From the NCBI GenBank assembly GCA_000775715.1, contig JRWQ01000016.1, forward strand, positions 1 to 64,000: DNA of 64,000 nt. The letters run 5' to 3'. The notes below the pieces were generated by a model. That model was not told the origin of the DNA, did no database searches, and saw only the letters and a list, made by a program, of their open reading frames with translations. This document shows, one piece after another, positions 9,937-23,749 of this stretch; position 1 is the first letter of the stretch; the number at the start of each line of letters is the position of its first letter. This stretch comes from Vibrio tubiashii (GTDB taxonomy: Bacteria > Pseudomonadota > Gammaproteobacteria > Enterobacterales > Vibrionaceae). Both the position numbers and the translations under genes were made by a program.

Positions 9937-10677
9937 GTGACTTTTCGTTATCTATTACTGACTTCACTACTATTTTTATCGGGTTGCTCTGATTACCAGT
10001 GGGGTTGGTACGTACTTGACCCAACAACCGATCAAGGGCAAACCAACTTGGCGTTCTTGCTCGCAGGTTTTAATGACACCATTCAAGTATCGCTACTGAG
10101 TATGTTATTTGCGATGACAATTGGATTGGTCGTCGCTTTACCCGCCTTATCTCCTATCAAATATTTGCGTGCGATAAATCGAGTATATGTTGAAACGGTT
10201 CGATCTGTGCCAGTACTCGTACTACTCCTTTGGGTGTACTACGGTATGCCAACCCTAATGGATATCTCTCTTAACCATTTCTGGGCAGGTGTCATTGCGT
10301 TGACCATCGCCGAAAGTGCGTTTATGGCAGAAGTATTTCGAGGTGGTATCCAAGCTATCAACCGTGGTCAGCATGAAGCAGCGGAATCTTTAGGACTGAA
10401 CTATTGGCAGAAAATGCGCTTAATCGTGCTGCCACAAGCGTTTAGGCAGATCTTACCGCCACTTGGTAATCAATTTGTCTATATCCTCAAGATGAGTTCC
10501 CTAGTTAGCGTAATTGGCTTAAGCGACCTCACCCGTCGTGCTAATGAACTAGTAGTCAATGAGTACTTACCTTTAGAGATCTACACTTTCTTAGTTCTTG
10601 AGTACTTAGTGCTAATTTTGATTGTCTCGCAAAGTGTACGCTGGTTAGAAAAACGCATCGCTATCCCAAGCCACTAA
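9937..10677 (+). CDS. Polar amino-acid ABC transporter permease with lipoprotein-like N-terminus
   Basis: A 246-residue membrane protein of the HisM/GlnP permease family. The diagnostic EAA loop is clear (EAAESLGLNYWQKMRLIVLP, about residues 147-166), with about four to five hydrophobic segments from residue 38 on. The start is GTG at 9937, preceded by AAGGTG. The first 17 residues look like a lipoprotein signal: a positive N-region, a hydrophobic stretch and a lipobox LSGC ending at C17. This is unusual for a permease. It is divergent from the binding-protein gene at 9040-9816. No ATPase is nearby, so it would borrow one or be encoded elsewhere. Substrate unknown. Confidence 0.82.
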   Translation: MTFRYLLLTSLLFLSGCSDYQWGWYVLDPTTDQGQTNLAFLLAGFNDTIQVSLLSMLFAMTIGLVVALPALSPIKYLRAINRVYVETVRSVPVLVLLLWVYYGMPTLMDISLNHFWAGVIALTIAESAFMAEVFRGGIQAINRGQHEAAESLGLNYWQKMRLIVLPQAFRQILPPLGNQFVYILKMSSLVSVIGLSDLTRRANELVVNEYLPLEIYTFLVLEYLVLILIVSQSVRWLEKRIAIPSH

Positions 10678-10706
10678 TCTCACTCTTTCACCGCGTCAGA
10701 AACAAC

Positions 10707-10731
10707 AAAGCCGCTCATGATGAGCGGCTTT
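10707..10731. terminator. Bidirectional terminator between the permease gene and glmU
   Basis: AAAGCCGCTCA / TGAGCGGCTTT forms an 11-bp stem with a TGA loop between convergent genes. T-rich ends are present on both strands. Confidence 0.85.
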
Positions 10732-10760
10732 GATTAATACCGTTTGAAAGTAACAGAAGA

Positions 10761-12122
10761 TTACTTCTGTTTCACTGGGCGCTGCCAACCTTCGACTCTA
10801 CGCTCTTTAGCGCGAGTGATGACTAACTCACCCTCAGCTACATTTTTCGTCAAAGTAGTGCCTGCACCAATGGTTGCCCCATCAGCAATCGTCACAGGCG
10901 CCACCAGTTGGCTATCAGAGCCAACAAATACATCATTGCCGATTGTCGTTTTGAACTTATTCGCGCCATCGTAGTTACAGGTGATGACACCCGCCCCTAC
11001 ATTGGTGCGCTGACCAATTTCAGCATCGCCTAGGTAAGTAAGATGATTGGCTTTAGAACCTTCACCGATACGTGCGTTTTTCACTTCAACAAAGTTACCG
11101 ACGTGTGAATCGTTACGCATTTCAGCACCAGGGCGAAGGCGAGTAAATGGACCAACCGTACACTCTTCACCTACCGTCGCGCCTTCAATCACGCTGTATG
11201 GACGCACTAGCGTATTATCGTCAATTTCACAATCTTTCAGTACACAACCCGTACCGATCATCACGTTATCACCAAGAGTGACCTTACCTTCGATAATAAC
11301 GTTAGCATCGATTTCACAGTCCATACCACACTGCAGCTCACCACGCAGGTCAAAACGAGCAGGATCGCGAAGCATGACGCCTTGCTCTAACAATTTCTGA
11401 GCTTGCATCGTTTGGAAAGCTCGCTCTAAACGTGCGAGTTGTGCACGGTCGTTAACGCCTTCCACTTCAATAGGGTTAACAGGATGAACCGCTTCAACTG
11501 CGCGGCCTTCATCGTGAGCAGCTGCAATGACGTCTGTCAGGTAGTATTCACCCTGAGCATTTTCATTATTTAAGCCAGATAACCAACGCTTAAGATCGCC
11601 ACCGGTTGCGACCATCACACCAGTATTGATCTCTTTGATCAGCTTCTGCTCTTCTGTGGCATCTTTTTGCTCAACAATCGCCACTACAGGGCCATTCTTA
11701 CGCACGATACGACCATAACCAGTTGGGTTATCAAGCACAACCGTTAGCAGCGCGATACCACCTGTAGGTTGCGCATCAAGCAGACTTTCGATTGTCTCTT
11801 CAGAGATAAGCGGTACATCTCCATATAGAACTAAGATTTTCTCATCATCTTCGAACTTAGGCGCAGCTTGATCTACCGCGTGACCAGTACCCAACTGATC
11901 GGCTTGTAGTACCCAGTTAACAGGCTCGTTGCTAAGCTCAGCTTGCATTTGGTCGCCACCATGGCCATATACCAAGTGGATATTCTGCGCGCCCAATCCA
12001 TTACATGTATCGATAACATGTTTCGCCATAGGCTTGCCCGCTAGGGTATGCAAAACCTTAGGTTTATTTGAGTACATGCGAGTCCCTTTGCCCGCTGCCA
12101 GAATCACTGCGCTAAACTTCAT
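10761..12122 (-). CDS. glmU: Bifunctional UDP-GlcNAc pyrophosphorylase / glucosamine-1-phosphate acetyltransferase
   Basis: GlmU makes UDP-N-acetylglucosamine for peptidoglycan and LPS in two steps: acetylation of glucosamine-1-phosphate, then uridylylation. The 453-residue protein has the N-terminal nucleotidyltransferase signature LAAGKGTRM (8-16), DVPLI for the metal site, and a C-terminal left-handed beta-helix rich in hexapeptide repeats (about 240-450; [25 protein letters not shown]). I take the ATG at 12122 ([11 protein letters not shown]), giving the family's usual length; an in-frame ATG at 12134 would add four residues. In many gammaproteobacteria glmU follows the atp operon, as here. 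Confidence 0.96.
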   Translation of the reverse strand: MKFSAVILAAGKGTRMYSNKPKVLHTLAGKPMAKHVIDTCNGLGAQNIHLVYGHGGDQMQAELSNEPVNWVLQADQLGTGHAVDQAAPKFEDDEKILVLYGDVPLISEETIESLLDAQPTGGIALLTVVLDNPTGYGRIVRKNGPVVAIVEQKDATEEQKLIKEINTGVMVATGGDLKRWLSGLNNENAQGEYYLTDVIAAAHDEGRAVEAVHPVNPIEVEGVNDRAQLARLERAFQTMQAQKLLEQGVMLRDPARFDLRGELQCGMDCEIDANVIIEGKVTLGDNVMIGTGCVLKDCEIDDNTLVRPYSVIEGATVGEECTVGPFTRLRPGAEMRNDSHVGNFVEVKNARIGEGSKANHLTYLGDAEIGQRTNVGAGVITCNYDGANKFKTTIGNDVFVGSDSQLVAPVTIADGATIGAGTTLTKNVAEGELVITRAKERRVEGWQRPVKQK

Positions 12123-12224
12123 TGAGTTACCCATTAAAACTTGTATTAAAACTGAGAGGTATTCTAGACACTAATCAGCGATTAGTTAATTGGTCAGGAA
12201 AAATTTTCGTTAAAAATTAAGCAA

Positions 12225-12248
12225 AAAGGCGACCTTACGGTCGCCTTT
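12225..12248 (-). terminator. Terminator of the atp operon
   Basis: AAAGGCGACC / GGTCGCCTTT is a perfect 10-bp stem with a 4-nt loop, followed on the minus strand by a T run. It is placed 26 bp after the atpC stop, between atpC and glmU. Confidence 0.92.
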
Positions 12249-12273
12249 ATCACTTTTAATACAGTGTCGCTGA

Positions 12274-12696
12274 TTAGCGACGCTGTTTAGTCAGCTCGAT
12301 AACACGTAGCTGAGCAATGGCTTTAGCCAGTTCACTGGCCGCTTGAGCGAAGTCCATATCGCCGTGCTGATTCTGGATGTTCTCCTCAGCGCGACGTTTC
12401 GCTTCCTCTGCCTTAGCTGCGTCTAGCTCTTCACCACGGATAGCGGTATCAGCCAGTACAGTCGCTGTACCAGGCTGAACTTCTATCATACCACCAGAAA
12501 CATAAATAATTTCTTCGTGGCCGTGCTGCTTAACAATACGCACCATACCAGGCTTAATAGCGGTCAGCAGCGGCGTGTGGCCATGGAAAATACCAAGCTC
12601 ACCTTCGCTACCGGTCACCTGAAACGTTTCTACTAGACCAGAAAAGATCTTCTTCTCTGCACTAACAACGTCTAGGTGAAAGGTTATTGCTGCCAT
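12274..12696 (-). CDS. atpC: ATP synthase F1 epsilon subunit
   Basis: Epsilon is part of the F1 central stalk and an inhibitor of ATP hydrolysis. The 140 residues show the N-terminal beta-sandwich ([37 protein letters not shown]) and the C-terminal helix pair that carries the inhibitory function. It is the last gene of atpIBEFHAGDC, 18 nt after atpD. Confidence 0.96.
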   Translation of the reverse strand: MAAITFHLDVVSAEKKIFSGLVETFQVTGSEGELGIFHGHTPLLTAIKPGMVRIVKQHGHEEIIYVSGGMIEVQPGTATVLADTAIRGEELDAAKAEEAKRRAEENIQNQHGDMDFAQAASELAKAIAQLRVIELTKQRR

Positions 12697-12714
12697 ATCG
12701 CCTCCTAGTTAGCC

Positions 12715-14133
<1,419 letters not shown>

Positions 14134-14153
14134 CTATTTCGTTTAACCTATGC

Positions 14154-15020
14154 TTAAACCGCAGCAGCACCACCAACGATTTCAGACAGTTCTTGTGTGA
14201 TCGCAGCCTGGCGGGCTTTGTTGTACACAAGTTCTAAGTCTTCAATCAGGTTGGTTGCGTTATCAGTTGCAGCTTTCATCGCAATCATTCGAGCCGCTTG
14301 CTCACAAGCAAGGTTCTCTACCACACCTTGGTAAACCTGAGACTCCACATAACGCACTAAAAGCGTATCCAGTAGAGGTTTTGGTTCAGGCTCATAGATG
14401 TAGTCCCATGAATGCGTACGCTGCATCTCTTCGCTGTCTGATTTAGGCAAAGGTAGCAATTGATCGATCGTTGGTTGCTGAATCATAGTATTAACAAACT
14501 CGTTGTATACTACGAACAGGCGATCCAACTCACCTTCATCATATTTCTTCAGCATAACGCCAACCGAACCGATCAAGTCTTCTAGGCTAGGGCTATCGCC
14601 AAGGCCAGAAACTTGCGCCGATACTTTTGCGCCGCTGTTATTGAAAAATGCTGTTGCCTTAGAGCCAATAATAGCTAGGTCAACTTCAGCACCTTTCTGT
14701 TTCCAATCCTGCATGTCATTAACGGCTTTCTTGAACAAGTTAATGTTCAAACCACCACACAGACCGCGGTCGGTAGAAATAATGATGTAACCAACACGTT
14801 TGGCTTCACGCTCTTCTAGGTACGGATGACGGTACTCTAGGTTTGCGTTTGCCACATGACCGATCACTTTACGCATTGTTTCCGCATATGGACGGGAGCT
14901 TTCGCGAGCGTCTTGACTACGACGCATCTTTGAAGCGGCTACCATTTCCATTGCTTTCGTAATCTTCTGAGTGCTTTTCACACTACCGATTTTATTACGT
15001 ATCTCTTTTGCGCCGGCCAT
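14154..15020 (-). CDS. atpG: ATP synthase F1 gamma subunit
   Basis: Gamma is the rotating central shaft that couples Fo rotation to the catalytic sites. The 288-residue protein starts [34 protein letters not shown] and ends with the conserved C-terminal helix ([20 protein letters not shown] and so on), the two halves of the coiled-coil. [11 protein letters not shown] is the usual central motif. Length matches E. coli (287). Confidence 0.97.
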   Translation of the reverse strand: MAGAKEIRNKIGSVKSTQKITKAMEMVAASKMRRSQDARESSRPYAETMRKVIGHVANANLEYRHPYLEEREAKRVGYIIISTDRGLCGGLNINLFKKAVNDMQDWKQKGAEVDLAIIGSKATAFFNNSGAKVSAQVSGLGDSPSLEDLIGSVGVMLKKYDEGELDRLFVVYNEFVNTMIQQPTIDQLLPLPKSDSEEMQRTHSWDYIYEPEPKPLLDTLLVRYVESQVYQGVVENLACEQAARMIAMKAATDNATNLIEDLELVYNKARQAAITQELSEIVGGAAAV

Positions 15021-15063
15021 CGTTACTCTCCATTAGTTGGTGGCAGAACCTGCCACCGACCTA

Positions 15064-16605
15064 TTACCAAGTTTGGGTTGCCACGAAGTCGTCAGTCAGC
15101 TTCTTAAGCTGTGCTTCAACTTCATCGTTGTACGCACCCGTCTTGTCGATCTCAGCTGCAAAATCAGCGTATTGACCGCGAGCATACGATAGTAGAGCCG
15201 CTTCAAAATCTAGAATCTTGTTGATTTCAACATCATCTAGGTAGCCGCGTTCAACAGCAAAGATAACTAGTGCTTGGTCAAATACAGACATTGGAGCGTA
15301 CTGCTTCTGCTTCATTAGTTCTGTAACTTTTTGACCGTGGCTTAGCTGACGCTTAGTTGCTTCATCAAGGTCTGATGAGAACTGTGCGAATGCTGCTAGT
15401 TCACGGTAAGCCGCTAGTGCAGTACGGATACCGCCTGATAGCTTCTTAATGATCTTCGTCTGTGCTGAACCACCTACACGAGATACTGAGATACCTGGAT
15501 CAACCGCTGGGCGTACACCCGCGTTGAAGGCTTCAGATTGTAGGAAGATCTGACCATCGGTAATCGAGATTACGTTAGTCGGTACGAATGCTGAAACGTC
15601 ACCTGCTTGAGTTTCGATGATAGGAAGAGCAGTCAAAGAACCAGTCTTACCTTTCACTTCACCGTTAGTGAAACGCTCTACGTACTCTTCGTTTACACGA
15701 GCTGCACGCTCTAGTAGACGCGAGTGGAGGTAGAATACGTCACCTGGGAATGCCTCACGGCCTGGTGGACGTTTTAGTAGTAGAGAGATCTGACGGTAAG
15801 CTACCGCTTGTTTAGATAGATCATCATAAACAATCAGTGCGTCTTCACCGCGATCACGGAAGTATTCACCCATCGCACAACCTGCATATGGCGCTAGGTA
15901 TTGTAGCGCTGCAGATTCAGAAGCCGATGCAACAACAACGATAGTGTTAGCTAGTGCGCCGTGCTCTTCCAGTTTGCGAACTACGTTAGCGATAGTCGAA
16001 GCTTTCTGACCGATTGCTACGTAGATTGAGAAAATACCAGAGTCTTTCTGGTTGATGATCGCATCGATCGCCATAGCGGTTTTACCGATCTGACGGTCAC
16101 CGATGATAAGCTCACGCTGACCACGACCGATTGGGATCATTGAGTCAACTGACTTATAACCAGTTTGTACTGGCTGATCAACCGATTTACGGTCGATTAC
16201 ACCAGGTGCGATCACTTCTACAGGTGAAGTCAATTTCGCTTCGATTGGACCTTTACCATCGATAGGCTCACCTAGCGTGTTTACTACGCGACCTAGTAGT
16301 TCTGGACCAACTGGCACTTCAAGAATGCGGCCAGTACCTGTTACTTTCATGCCTTCCTTTAGGTCAGCATATGGGCCCATTACAACCGCACCAACCGAGT
16401 CACGCTCAAGGTTAAGTGCTAGTGCATAACGGCCACCCGGTAATTCAATCATTTCACCTTGCATCACGTCCGCTAGGCCGTGAATGCGGATGATACCATC
16501 GCTTACCGATACGATAGTACCTTCATTACGAGCTTCACTAACAACTTCGAAAGATTCGATACGTTGTTTGATTAGATCGCTAATTTCCGTGGAATTAAGT
16601 TGCAT
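15064..16605 (-). CDS. atpA: ATP synthase F1 alpha subunit
   Basis: The non-catalytic nucleotide-binding F1 subunit, which supplies the arginine finger. Starting at the ATG at 16605 ([10 protein letters not shown]), the protein is 513 residues, the family length; an in-frame ATG ten codons upstream lies close to the end of atpH and lacks family similarity. The P-loop GDRQIGKT is at 169-176, and [10 protein letters not shown] contains the conserved arginine near residue 373. GGAG lies just upstream of the chosen start. The gap after atpH is 13 nt. Confidence 0.97.
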   Translation of the reverse strand: MQLNSTEISDLIKQRIESFEVVSEARNEGTIVSVSDGIIRIHGLADVMQGEMIELPGGRYALALNLERDSVGAVVMGPYADLKEGMKVTGTGRILEVPVGPELLGRVVNTLGEPIDGKGPIEAKLTSPVEVIAPGVIDRKSVDQPVQTGYKSVDSMIPIGRGQRELIIGDRQIGKTAMAIDAIINQKDSGIFSIYVAIGQKASTIANVVRKLEEHGALANTIVVVASASESAALQYLAPYAGCAMGEYFRDRGEDALIVYDDLSKQAVAYRQISLLLKRPPGREAFPGDVFYLHSRLLERAARVNEEYVERFTNGEVKGKTGSLTALPIIETQAGDVSAFVPTNVISITDGQIFLQSEAFNAGVRPAVDPGISVSRVGGSAQTKIIKKLSGGIRTALAAYRELAAFAQFSSDLDEATKRQLSHGQKVTELMKQKQYAPMSVFDQALVIFAVERGYLDDVEINKILDFEAALLSYARGQYADFAAEIDKTGAYNDEVEAQLKKLTDDFVATQTW

Positions 16606-16618
16606 GCTCCAATCCCCA

Positions 16619-17152
16619 TTAAGACTGCAATGCATCGCTCAGGCGGTTCAAACGACCACGCGCTGAGTCATCGATGACTAGGTCTCCGGCTCGAATAATA
16701 ACCCCACCAAGTAGGGTCTCATCTACACTGCAATTCAGCTTCACTTTACGTTCTAGACGCTGTTCAAGTTTGCTGCTGATATTTGCTCGTTGCTCTTCTG
16801 AAAGCTCTGTTGCTGAAGTCACTTCAACATCGATCTCTTTCTCATGCTCTTTTTTAAGAGTGAAGAACTGTTCACAAACATCAGGAAGGGCCTTAAGTCG
16901 GCCATTCTCAGCCATCACCTTCAAAAGGTTTTGACCATTTTCATCAACTTGCTCGCCACAAACCGCGATAAAAATCTCTGCTAACTTATCAGCAGATACA
17001 GAACCAGATAACAGTTCTTTGATCTGTTCGTTGTTTGCAACTTCAGCAGTGAACGATAACATTTGACCCCATTGGTCTAATGAACCTTTCTCTACAGCAA
17101 AGTCGAAGGCTGCTTTAGCATAGGGGCGTGCGATAGTAGTCAAATCAGACAT
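16619..17152 (-). CDS. atpH: ATP synthase F1 delta subunit (OSCP)
   Basis: Delta joins F1 to the peripheral stalk. The 177 residues show the N-terminal helical domain ([18 protein letters not shown]) and the C-terminal signature [23 protein letters not shown]. Position between atpF and atpA is the expected one. Confidence 0.96.
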   Translation of the reverse strand: MSDLTTIARPYAKAAFDFAVEKGSLDQWGQMLSFTAEVANNEQIKELLSGSVSADKLAEIFIAVCGEQVDENGQNLLKVMAENGRLKALPDVCEQFFTLKKEHEKEIDVEVTSATELSEEQRANISSKLEQRLERKVKLNCSVDETLLGGVIIRAGDLVIDDSARGRLNRLSDALQS

Positions 17153-17166
17153 ATGCGCCCCCAGAC

Positions 17167-17637
17167 TTAAAGTTTTGCAGTAATGTTGTCGAGAATATCT
17201 TTGTGCGCATCTTTATCGATAGAGCGCTCAATGATTTTCTCAGCACCAGCGACAGCCAGAGTTGCAACTTGTTTGCGCAGGTCATCACGCGCGCGGTTGC
17301 GTTCGGCTTCCAATTCAGCTTCAGCTTGAGTAAGAATTTTCTGACGTTCCGTCTGAGCTTCCTCACGTGCTTCATCTAGAATTTGAGCTTTACGCTTATT
17401 CGCTTGCTCGATGATCTCAGTTGCTGTGCGCTTCGCTTCTTTCAATTGATCAGAAGCGTTTGCTTGTGCTAGATCCAAGTCTTTAGCAGCACGTTCTGCT
17501 GCATTTAGACCGTCAGCAATTTTCTTCTGACGTTCTTCGATCGCTTGCATAATTGGTGGCCATACATACTTCATGCAGAACCATACAAACATGGCAAACG
17601 AGATTGCTTGACCTAGCAGAGTTGCGTTCATATTCAC
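17167..17637 (-). CDS. atpF: ATP synthase Fo subunit b
   Basis: Subunit b dimerises as the peripheral stator. The 156 residues have one N-terminal membrane segment (about 6-26) followed by a long, charged, Ala/Glu/Lys-rich coiled coil (about 30-130), as in E. coli subunit b (156 residues). atpH follows 14 nt later. Confidence 0.96.
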   Translation of the reverse strand: MNMNATLLGQAISFAMFVWFCMKYVWPPIMQAIEERQKKIADGLNAAERAAKDLDLAQANASDQLKEAKRTATEIIEQANKRKAQILDEAREEAQTERQKILTQAEAELEAERNRARDDLRKQVATLAVAGAEKIIERSIDKDAHKDILDNITAKL

Positions 17638-17709
17638 AACAGCTACCCCTTCTATTCGGACTTAGTGTTAATCAATGACAAACCAAAGTTTGCCTAGCGT
17701 TAATAGTGA

Positions 17710-18012
<303 letters not shown>

Positions 18013-18024
18013 TTAAATATAAAA

Positions 18025-18837
<813 letters not shown>

Positions 18838-18842
18838 TCATC

Positions 18843-19232
18843 CTATTTTTTGTTGTTAATGAATAGCACTGGCGCACAGATATTAATACCTAGAGCCAGC
18901 AAATAGGTTAGCTTAAGGGGAACAAGTTCCACCTGCATATACATGTAAGCAACGGTGAATAGAGCCACCGTGATAAGGATCTTAAGTGCTTCGCCGGTGT
19001 AGAATGAGGCCGTGATTCGCTTTGCAGCACGAGCTCCACTAAACATAAAAGCACACAGCGCGAATACGGCATTGGCAATCACGAAGATACCCCCACCCAC
19101 GAGCGCTGAAAGTCCCCAATCAACATTTACGGCAATCGCCATACCTGCTGCTAGTAGTGTAACCGCGCCCAGCTGGATCATTAACAATCGCTTAGCAAGC
19201 TCTCGTCCTGGTCTAGCCAACGCAGCTACCAT
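18843..19232 (-). CDS. atpI: ATP synthase accessory protein AtpI
   Basis: AtpI is a small four-helix membrane protein, first gene of the operon, thought to assist c-ring assembly or ion supply. The 129 residues have four hydrophobic segments, with GGGIFVIANAVFALCAF and a short basic cytoplasmic loop (RAAKRI). Sequence conservation in this family is low, so position (8 nt before atpB) is the main support. Confidence 0.9.
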   Translation of the reverse strand: MVAALARPGRELAKRLLMIQLGAVTLLAAGMAIAVNVDWGLSALVGGGIFVIANAVFALCAFMFSGARAAKRITASFYTGEALKILITVALFTVAYMYMQVELVPLKLTYLLALGINICAPVLFINNKK

Positions 19233-19293
19233 GTATTCGTACCTCTAGTAAAATCCACAGCTTTACTACCTCAGGGCTGGGAAATTGGCGAAA

Positions 19294-19321
19294 ATTATAC
19301 GATGAGTCGAACTGAATGCAA
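19294..19321 (-). promoter_or_regulatory. Promoter of the atp operon
   Basis: On the minus strand: -35 TTGCAT (19316-19321), a 16-bp spacer and a perfect -10 TATAAT (19294-19299), about 60 bp before atpI. No other candidate in the 187-bp parB-atpI gap is as good. Confidence 0.75.
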
Positions 19322-19419
19322 TTAAAACACCGCAAAAAGTTACAATTTTGTATACAAACCGACAACTTTCGCACAAAAAAACGATTATTACATAAATTGA
19401 CTGAGATCAATTATCTCAT

Positions 19420-20301
19420 TTAGCTCTCGAGCTTGGCAATTAGTTGCTCTAATTTGTGAGGCTCATCAAGACTAATCGTTACCTTAGACTTGCCATTCTC
19501 AGCTCTCACAATAGCAACTTTTGCACCCAGCATATCACTCAATTTTTGTGAAATTTTGTCAGCTTCAACGTCTTGAGACTCTTTTTTAGGTTCAGATTGA
19601 GGCTGGAGACATTTTTTAACCAATTGCTCAGTTTGACGCACGGTCATTTTCTTCTTCGCTACCTGCTGTGCAATCTCTACTTGCTGCTCACCTTCTAAAG
19701 CTAATAGGGCTCGAGCATGCCCCATATCAAGCAGGTTGCGTGAAACTAAACTTTTTACGTCATCTTCTAATTGATTTAGACGCAATAAGTTACTGACAGC
19801 TGCACGAGACTTACCAATCACATCAGCCACCTGCTGATGGGTAAGTGCAAACTCTTCTTGTAAACGATCTAACGCCACAGCTTCTTCGATCACATTAAGA
19901 TCTTCGCGCTGAATGTTTTCGATCAATGCCATAGCAATCGCAGCGCGATCTTCGACATTTTTCACTACACAAGGAACTTGCTTAAGACCCGCCTTACGAG
20001 CTGCTCGCCAACGACGTTCGCCGGCAATGATCTCAAACTTATCATGATCAACTTGACGCACAACGATAGGCTGAATAATCCCTTGCGATTCAATTGAGGC
20101 TGCAAGTTCTTCGAGCGCCTCTGGTTCCATCTCTTTACGCGGTTGGTAAATACCAGGTTTTAAGCTATTGATGCTTAGATCGGTAAGGCTGCCATCTGAC
20201 GACAACTCTTGGCTATGCAATGCAGTTTGCTGTTTTTCACGCGCCAGTGAACTGGTCGAAAGCAGAGCATCAAGCCCTTTACCTAAACCACGCTTAGACA
20301 T
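19420..20301 (-). CDS. parB: Chromosome partition protein ParB
   Basis: ParB is a CTP-dependent clamp that loads at parS sites near the origin and spreads. The 293 residues begin with MSKRGLGKGLDALL and contain the ParB N-domain with the CTP/parS-loading motif GERRWR (94-99). A helix-turn-helix follows at about 152-175 (LTHQQVADVIGKSRAAVSN), with a C-terminal dimerisation domain after a Lys/Glu-rich linker. It follows parA by 24 nt. In Vibrio this is the chromosome-1 type ParB. Confidence 0.96.
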   Translation of the reverse strand: MSKRGLGKGLDALLSTSSLAREKQQTALHSQELSSDGSLTDLSINSLKPGIYQPRKEMEPEALEELAASIESQGIIQPIVVRQVDHDKFEIIAGERRWRAARKAGLKQVPCVVKNVEDRAAIAMALIENIQREDLNVIEEAVALDRLQEEFALTHQQVADVIGKSRAAVSNLLRLNQLEDDVKSLVSRNLLDMGHARALLALEGEQQVEIAQQVAKKKMTVRQTEQLVKKCLQPQSEPKKESQDVEADKISQKLSDMLGAKVAIVRAENGKSKVTISLDEPHKLEQLIAKLES

Positions 20302-20325
20302 GAGACAGGATTCCTTTGGTTATCG

Positions 20326-21099
20326 TTATGCAGGGACTTCTTCGCGACGAAGCATTTCGCCAGCCAGGGCTAAATAAGCTTTAGCACCCGCTGAGTATTT
20401 GTCGTAATACATTGCTGGCTTACCATGACTAGGTGCTTCAGCAAGACGAACATTACGCGGAATAACGGTGCGATACACCTTGTTGCCAAAGTGCTTTTTG
20501 AGTTGGTCAGAGACTTCATTCGACAATCTGTTGCGTGGGTCATACATAGTTCGTAATAACCCTTCAATTTTCAGATTTTCGTTAACGACAGCAGCTAACT
20601 TACTAATTGTATCCATTAACGCGGTTAAACCTTCAAGTGCAAAGTACTCACACTGCATTGGAACCAAAACCGAATCGGCTGCGGCCATAGCGTTGATTGT
20701 AAGAAGGTTTAGAGAGGGAGGACAATCTATAAAGATGAAATCATAGTTATCGCGAACTGATGCTAAAGCATGTTTAAGACGCACTTCGCGAGCAAACACT
20801 TCCATCAACTTGATTTCAGCCGCGGTGACGTCGCCATTGGCTGCAATTAAATCATAGTTGCCCGACGTTTTGCGGCATACCACTTCATCAAATGGTACAT
20901 CTTCAACAAGCAGCTCATATGCGGTGGCGTCCACTTGGTATTTATCAACACCACTCGCCATCGTTGCGTTACCTTGCGGGTCGAGGTCTATAACCAAAAC
21001 CTTGCGCTTAGTTGCAGCCATAGATGCAGCTAAGTTGATGCATGTTGTTGTTTTTCCAACCCCGCCTTTCTGGTTGGCGATCGCTACGATTTTTCCCAC
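20326..21099 (-). CDS. parA: Chromosome partition ATPase ParA
   Basis: ParA is the DNA-binding ATPase that moves ParB-parS complexes. Starting at GTG 21099, the protein is 257 residues and opens with MGKIVAIANQKGGVGKTT, with the deviant Walker A KGGVGKTT at 11-18 and FIDCPPSLNLLT as Walker B. A longer in-frame reading to 21201 exists, but it overlaps rsmG and adds 34 residues without family similarity. CGAGGTTCATT before the GTG supplies a Shine-Dalgarno. It lies 14 nt after rsmG in the mnmG-rsmG-parA-parB cluster. Confidence 0.95.
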   Translation of the reverse strand: MGKIVAIANQKGGVGKTTTCINLAASMAATKRKVLVIDLDPQGNATMASGVDKYQVDATAYELLVEDVPFDEVVCRKTSGNYDLIAANGDVTAAEIKLMEVFAREVRLKHALASVRDNYDFIFIDCPPSLNLLTINAMAAADSVLVPMQCEYFALEGLTALMDTISKLAAVVNENLKIEGLLRTMYDPRNRLSNEVSDQLKKHFGNKVYRTVIPRNVRLAEAPSHGKPAMYYDKYSAGAKAYLALAGEMLRREEVPA

Positions 21100-21113
21100 A
21101 ATGAACCTCGCTT

Positions 21114-21746
21114 TTATTCCTTGCGCGATAAGATTACTAGATGACGCTCGCCTTCCAACTGAGGAACATTCAAAGCTTTGATGTCGGTCACAGAACACCA
21201 CTCAGGTAATTGTTCAATCTCACCCTGTGGTAATTGCCCTTTCAACGCTAAGAAATGCCCACTACCATTTTTTGGCAAATGATGGCACCACTCAACCATG
21301 TCGGTCATTGAAGCAAAAGCTCGACTCAGTACGCCATCAAATTTATCTTCAGGTTGGTACTCTTCAACTCGACTCTGGAGTGGGATCACATTTTCAATCT
21401 TCAACTCATGCAGAACCTGCTTAATAAAACGAATACGTTTCCCTAAGCTATCAAGTAACACGAAACTTTTGTCTGGGTTCATGATAGATAGCGGAATACC
21501 GGGTAGGCCCGGGCCTGTACCAACATCGATGAAACGCTCACCATGTAAGTGAGTGCTAACAATTATGCTATCCATTATATGCTTAACCAGCATCTCTTGA
21601 GGATCGCGAACAGAGGTCAAGTTGTAGGCTTTGTTCCACTTGTTCAGCATCTCAACGTAACCAACTAGCTGGTCACGTTGACGCTCCGAAACCTCTAAGT
21701 CTGTTTGAGCAATTAGCTCGTCTAACTTCGCACGTAGTTGAGACAT
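21114..21746 (-). CDS. rsmG: 16S rRNA (guanine-N7) methyltransferase RsmG
   Basis: RsmG (GidB) methylates N7 of G527 in 16S rRNA using SAM; loss gives low-level streptomycin resistance in other bacteria. The 210 residues contain [19 protein letters not shown] and the SAM loop [13 protein letters not shown] (about 74-86). The ATG overlaps the mnmG stop (TAATG), indicating translational coupling. Confidence 0.96.
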   Translation of the reverse strand: MSQLRAKLDELIAQTDLEVSERQRDQLVGYVEMLNKWNKAYNLTSVRDPQEMLVKHIMDSIIVSTHLHGERFIDVGTGPGLPGIPLSIMNPDKSFVLLDSLGKRIRFIKQVLHELKIENVIPLQSRVEEYQPEDKFDGVLSRAFASMTDMVEWCHHLPKNGSGHFLALKGQLPQGEIEQLPEWCSVTDIKALNVPQLEGERHLVILSRKE

Positions 21747-23641
21747 TATGCTTCCTCACCTTTTTTCAACAGACCGTGTTTTTTCAAATGTACCAACAAA
21801 ATAGAAATGGCCGCTGGGGTAATGCCCGAAATTCTTGAAGCGATACCGATAGATTCAGGTTTTGCTTCACTCAGTTTAGCTACAACTTCGTTTGATAGGC
21901 CGCTAACTTTCGCGTAATCAAGATCAATAGGAAGCTTGGTATTTTCGTGACGCAATGATTTTTCGATCTCGTCTTGCTGACGCTTGATATATCCTTCGTA
22001 CTTGACTTGAATTTCAACTTGCTCTGCCGCTTGTTGATCTTCCATCGCTGGAGCAAACGCATCAAGCTGAGTTAATTGCTCATAAGAGACCTCAGGGCGA
22101 CGGAGTAGATCTTCACCGCTCGCTTCGCGCGCCATTGGGGTTTTCAGTAAGGCATTAAGTGACTCAACACCTTCTGATTTTGGATTCATCCAAATATCTT
22201 TCAGACGCTGACGCTCTGTTTCGATGTTATTGATCTTGTCATTGAATCGAGCCCAACGTTGCTCATCAACCAGACCAAGTTGGCGAGCTTGTTCAGTTAA
22301 GCGGATATCTGCATTATCTTCACGTAACAATAAACGGTATTCCGCACGTGAAGTAAACATGCGGTAAGGCTCTTTTGTTCCCATGGTAGAGAGATCGTCG
22401 ATCAATACGCCCATATAGGCTTGATCGCGACGTGGGTTCCATCCCTCTTTGCCTTGACTAAGTAAGCTTGCATTGAGACCCGCCATTAGACCTTGTGCTG
22501 CTGCCTCTTCATAACCTGTTGTGCCATTGATTTGACCAGCAAAGAATAGACCGCTGATAAACTTAGTTTCATAAGTTTGTTTTAAGTCACGTGGGTCAAA
22601 GAAATCATATTCGATTGCGTAACCTGGACGTACGATATGCGCATTCTCAAAGCCCTTCATTGAACGCACGATCTGAACTTGGACATCAAATGGCAAGCTG
22701 GTGGAAATACCGTTCGGATAAAGTTCGTGAGTATCTAATCCTTCAGGTTCAATAAAGATTTGATGGCTGTTTTTGTCAGCGAAACGCATGACTTTGTCTT
22801 CGATTGATGGACAGTAGCGCGGACCAATACCTTCGATAACTCCCGCATACATAGGACTGCGATCAAGATTACTGCGAATCACATCATGCGTCTGTTCATT
22901 AGTATGAGTAATAAAACATGGGATTTGACGTGGATGTTGTTCTCGCTTGCCAATAAATGAAAATACCGGTGTTGGGTTATCCCCGTGTTGCACTTCTAGC
23001 TGAGAGAAATCGACACTACGCGCATCGATGCGTGGAGGCGTACCAGTTTTTAAACGATCCACTCTAAAAGGTAGTTCACGCAGCCGATCCGCAAGTGCGA
23101 TCGACGGTGGATCACCCGCTCGGCCACCTGAAGAGCTCTCCATACCAATATGGATCTTACCACCAAGGAAAGTCCCCACTGTTAAAACAACAGCCTTAGC
23201 AAAAAAGCGTAACCCCATCTGAGTCACGACACCTAGAACCTGATCATTTTCAACGATAAGGTCATCAACAGATTGCTGGAACAATGTCAGGTTTTGTGCA
23301 TTTTCTAGCGCATGACGAACATAGGCTTTATACAAAGCGCGATCTGCTTGCGCACGTGTTGCTCGAACAGCAGGGCCTTTTGAAGCATTGAGTGTTCTAA
23401 ATTGAATACCAGCATGATCGATTGCTTGCGCCATTAAACCGCCCATAGCATCCACTTCTTTGACTAGGTGGCCTTTGCCGATTCCACCAATTGCTGGGTT
23501 ACATGACATCTGACCTAGCGTGTCGATATTATGGGTAAGTAATAATGTTTTTTGCCCAGTACGAGCAGATGCGAGTGCGGCTTCCGTTCCTGCATGACCG
23601 CCACCTACGACGATGACATCAAATTTTTCGTGATAAAGCAT
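21746..23641 (-). CDS. mnmG: tRNA uridine 5-carboxymethylaminomethyl modification enzyme MnmG
   Basis: MnmG (GidA), with MnmE, modifies U34 of several tRNAs using FAD and methylene-THF. The 631 residues have the FAD-binding motif [12 protein letters not shown] (11-22). [22 protein letters not shown] is the GidA signature, and the C-terminal [23 protein letters not shown] region binds MnmE. It is the first gene left of oriC, transcribed away from it, as in most gammaproteobacteria. mnmE is on the other side of oriC. Confidence 0.97.
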   Translation of the reverse strand: MLYHEKFDVIVVGGGHAGTEAALASARTGQKTLLLTHNIDTLGQMSCNPAIGGIGKGHLVKEVDAMGGLMAQAIDHAGIQFRTLNASKGPAVRATRAQADRALYKAYVRHALENAQNLTLFQQSVDDLIVENDQVLGVVTQMGLRFFAKAVVLTVGTFLGGKIHIGMESSSGGRAGDPPSIALADRLRELPFRVDRLKTGTPPRIDARSVDFSQLEVQHGDNPTPVFSFIGKREQHPRQIPCFITHTNEQTHDVIRSNLDRSPMYAGVIEGIGPRYCPSIEDKVMRFADKNSHQIFIEPEGLDTHELYPNGISTSLPFDVQVQIVRSMKGFENAHIVRPGYAIEYDFFDPRDLKQTYETKFISGLFFAGQINGTTGYEEAAAQGLMAGLNASLLSQGKEGWNPRRDQAYMGVLIDDLSTMGTKEPYRMFTSRAEYRLLLREDNADIRLTEQARQLGLVDEQRWARFNDKINNIETERQRLKDIWMNPKSEGVESLNALLKTPMAREASGEDLLRRPEVSYEQLTQLDAFAPAMEDQQAAEQVEIQVKYEGYIKRQQDEIEKSLRHENTKLPIDLDYAKVSGLSNEVVAKLSEAKPESIGIASRISGITPAAISILLVHLKKHGLLKKGEEA

Positions 23642-23749
23642 GAACCGACCTCAGATATTCAATAGAGATTAGGATAGATAAAAAAGAGCGTTATTCTACC
23701 TTCTTTCACTGATAGAGAAAATGGTTTTGGTTGTTTTCCTCAGACTAGT

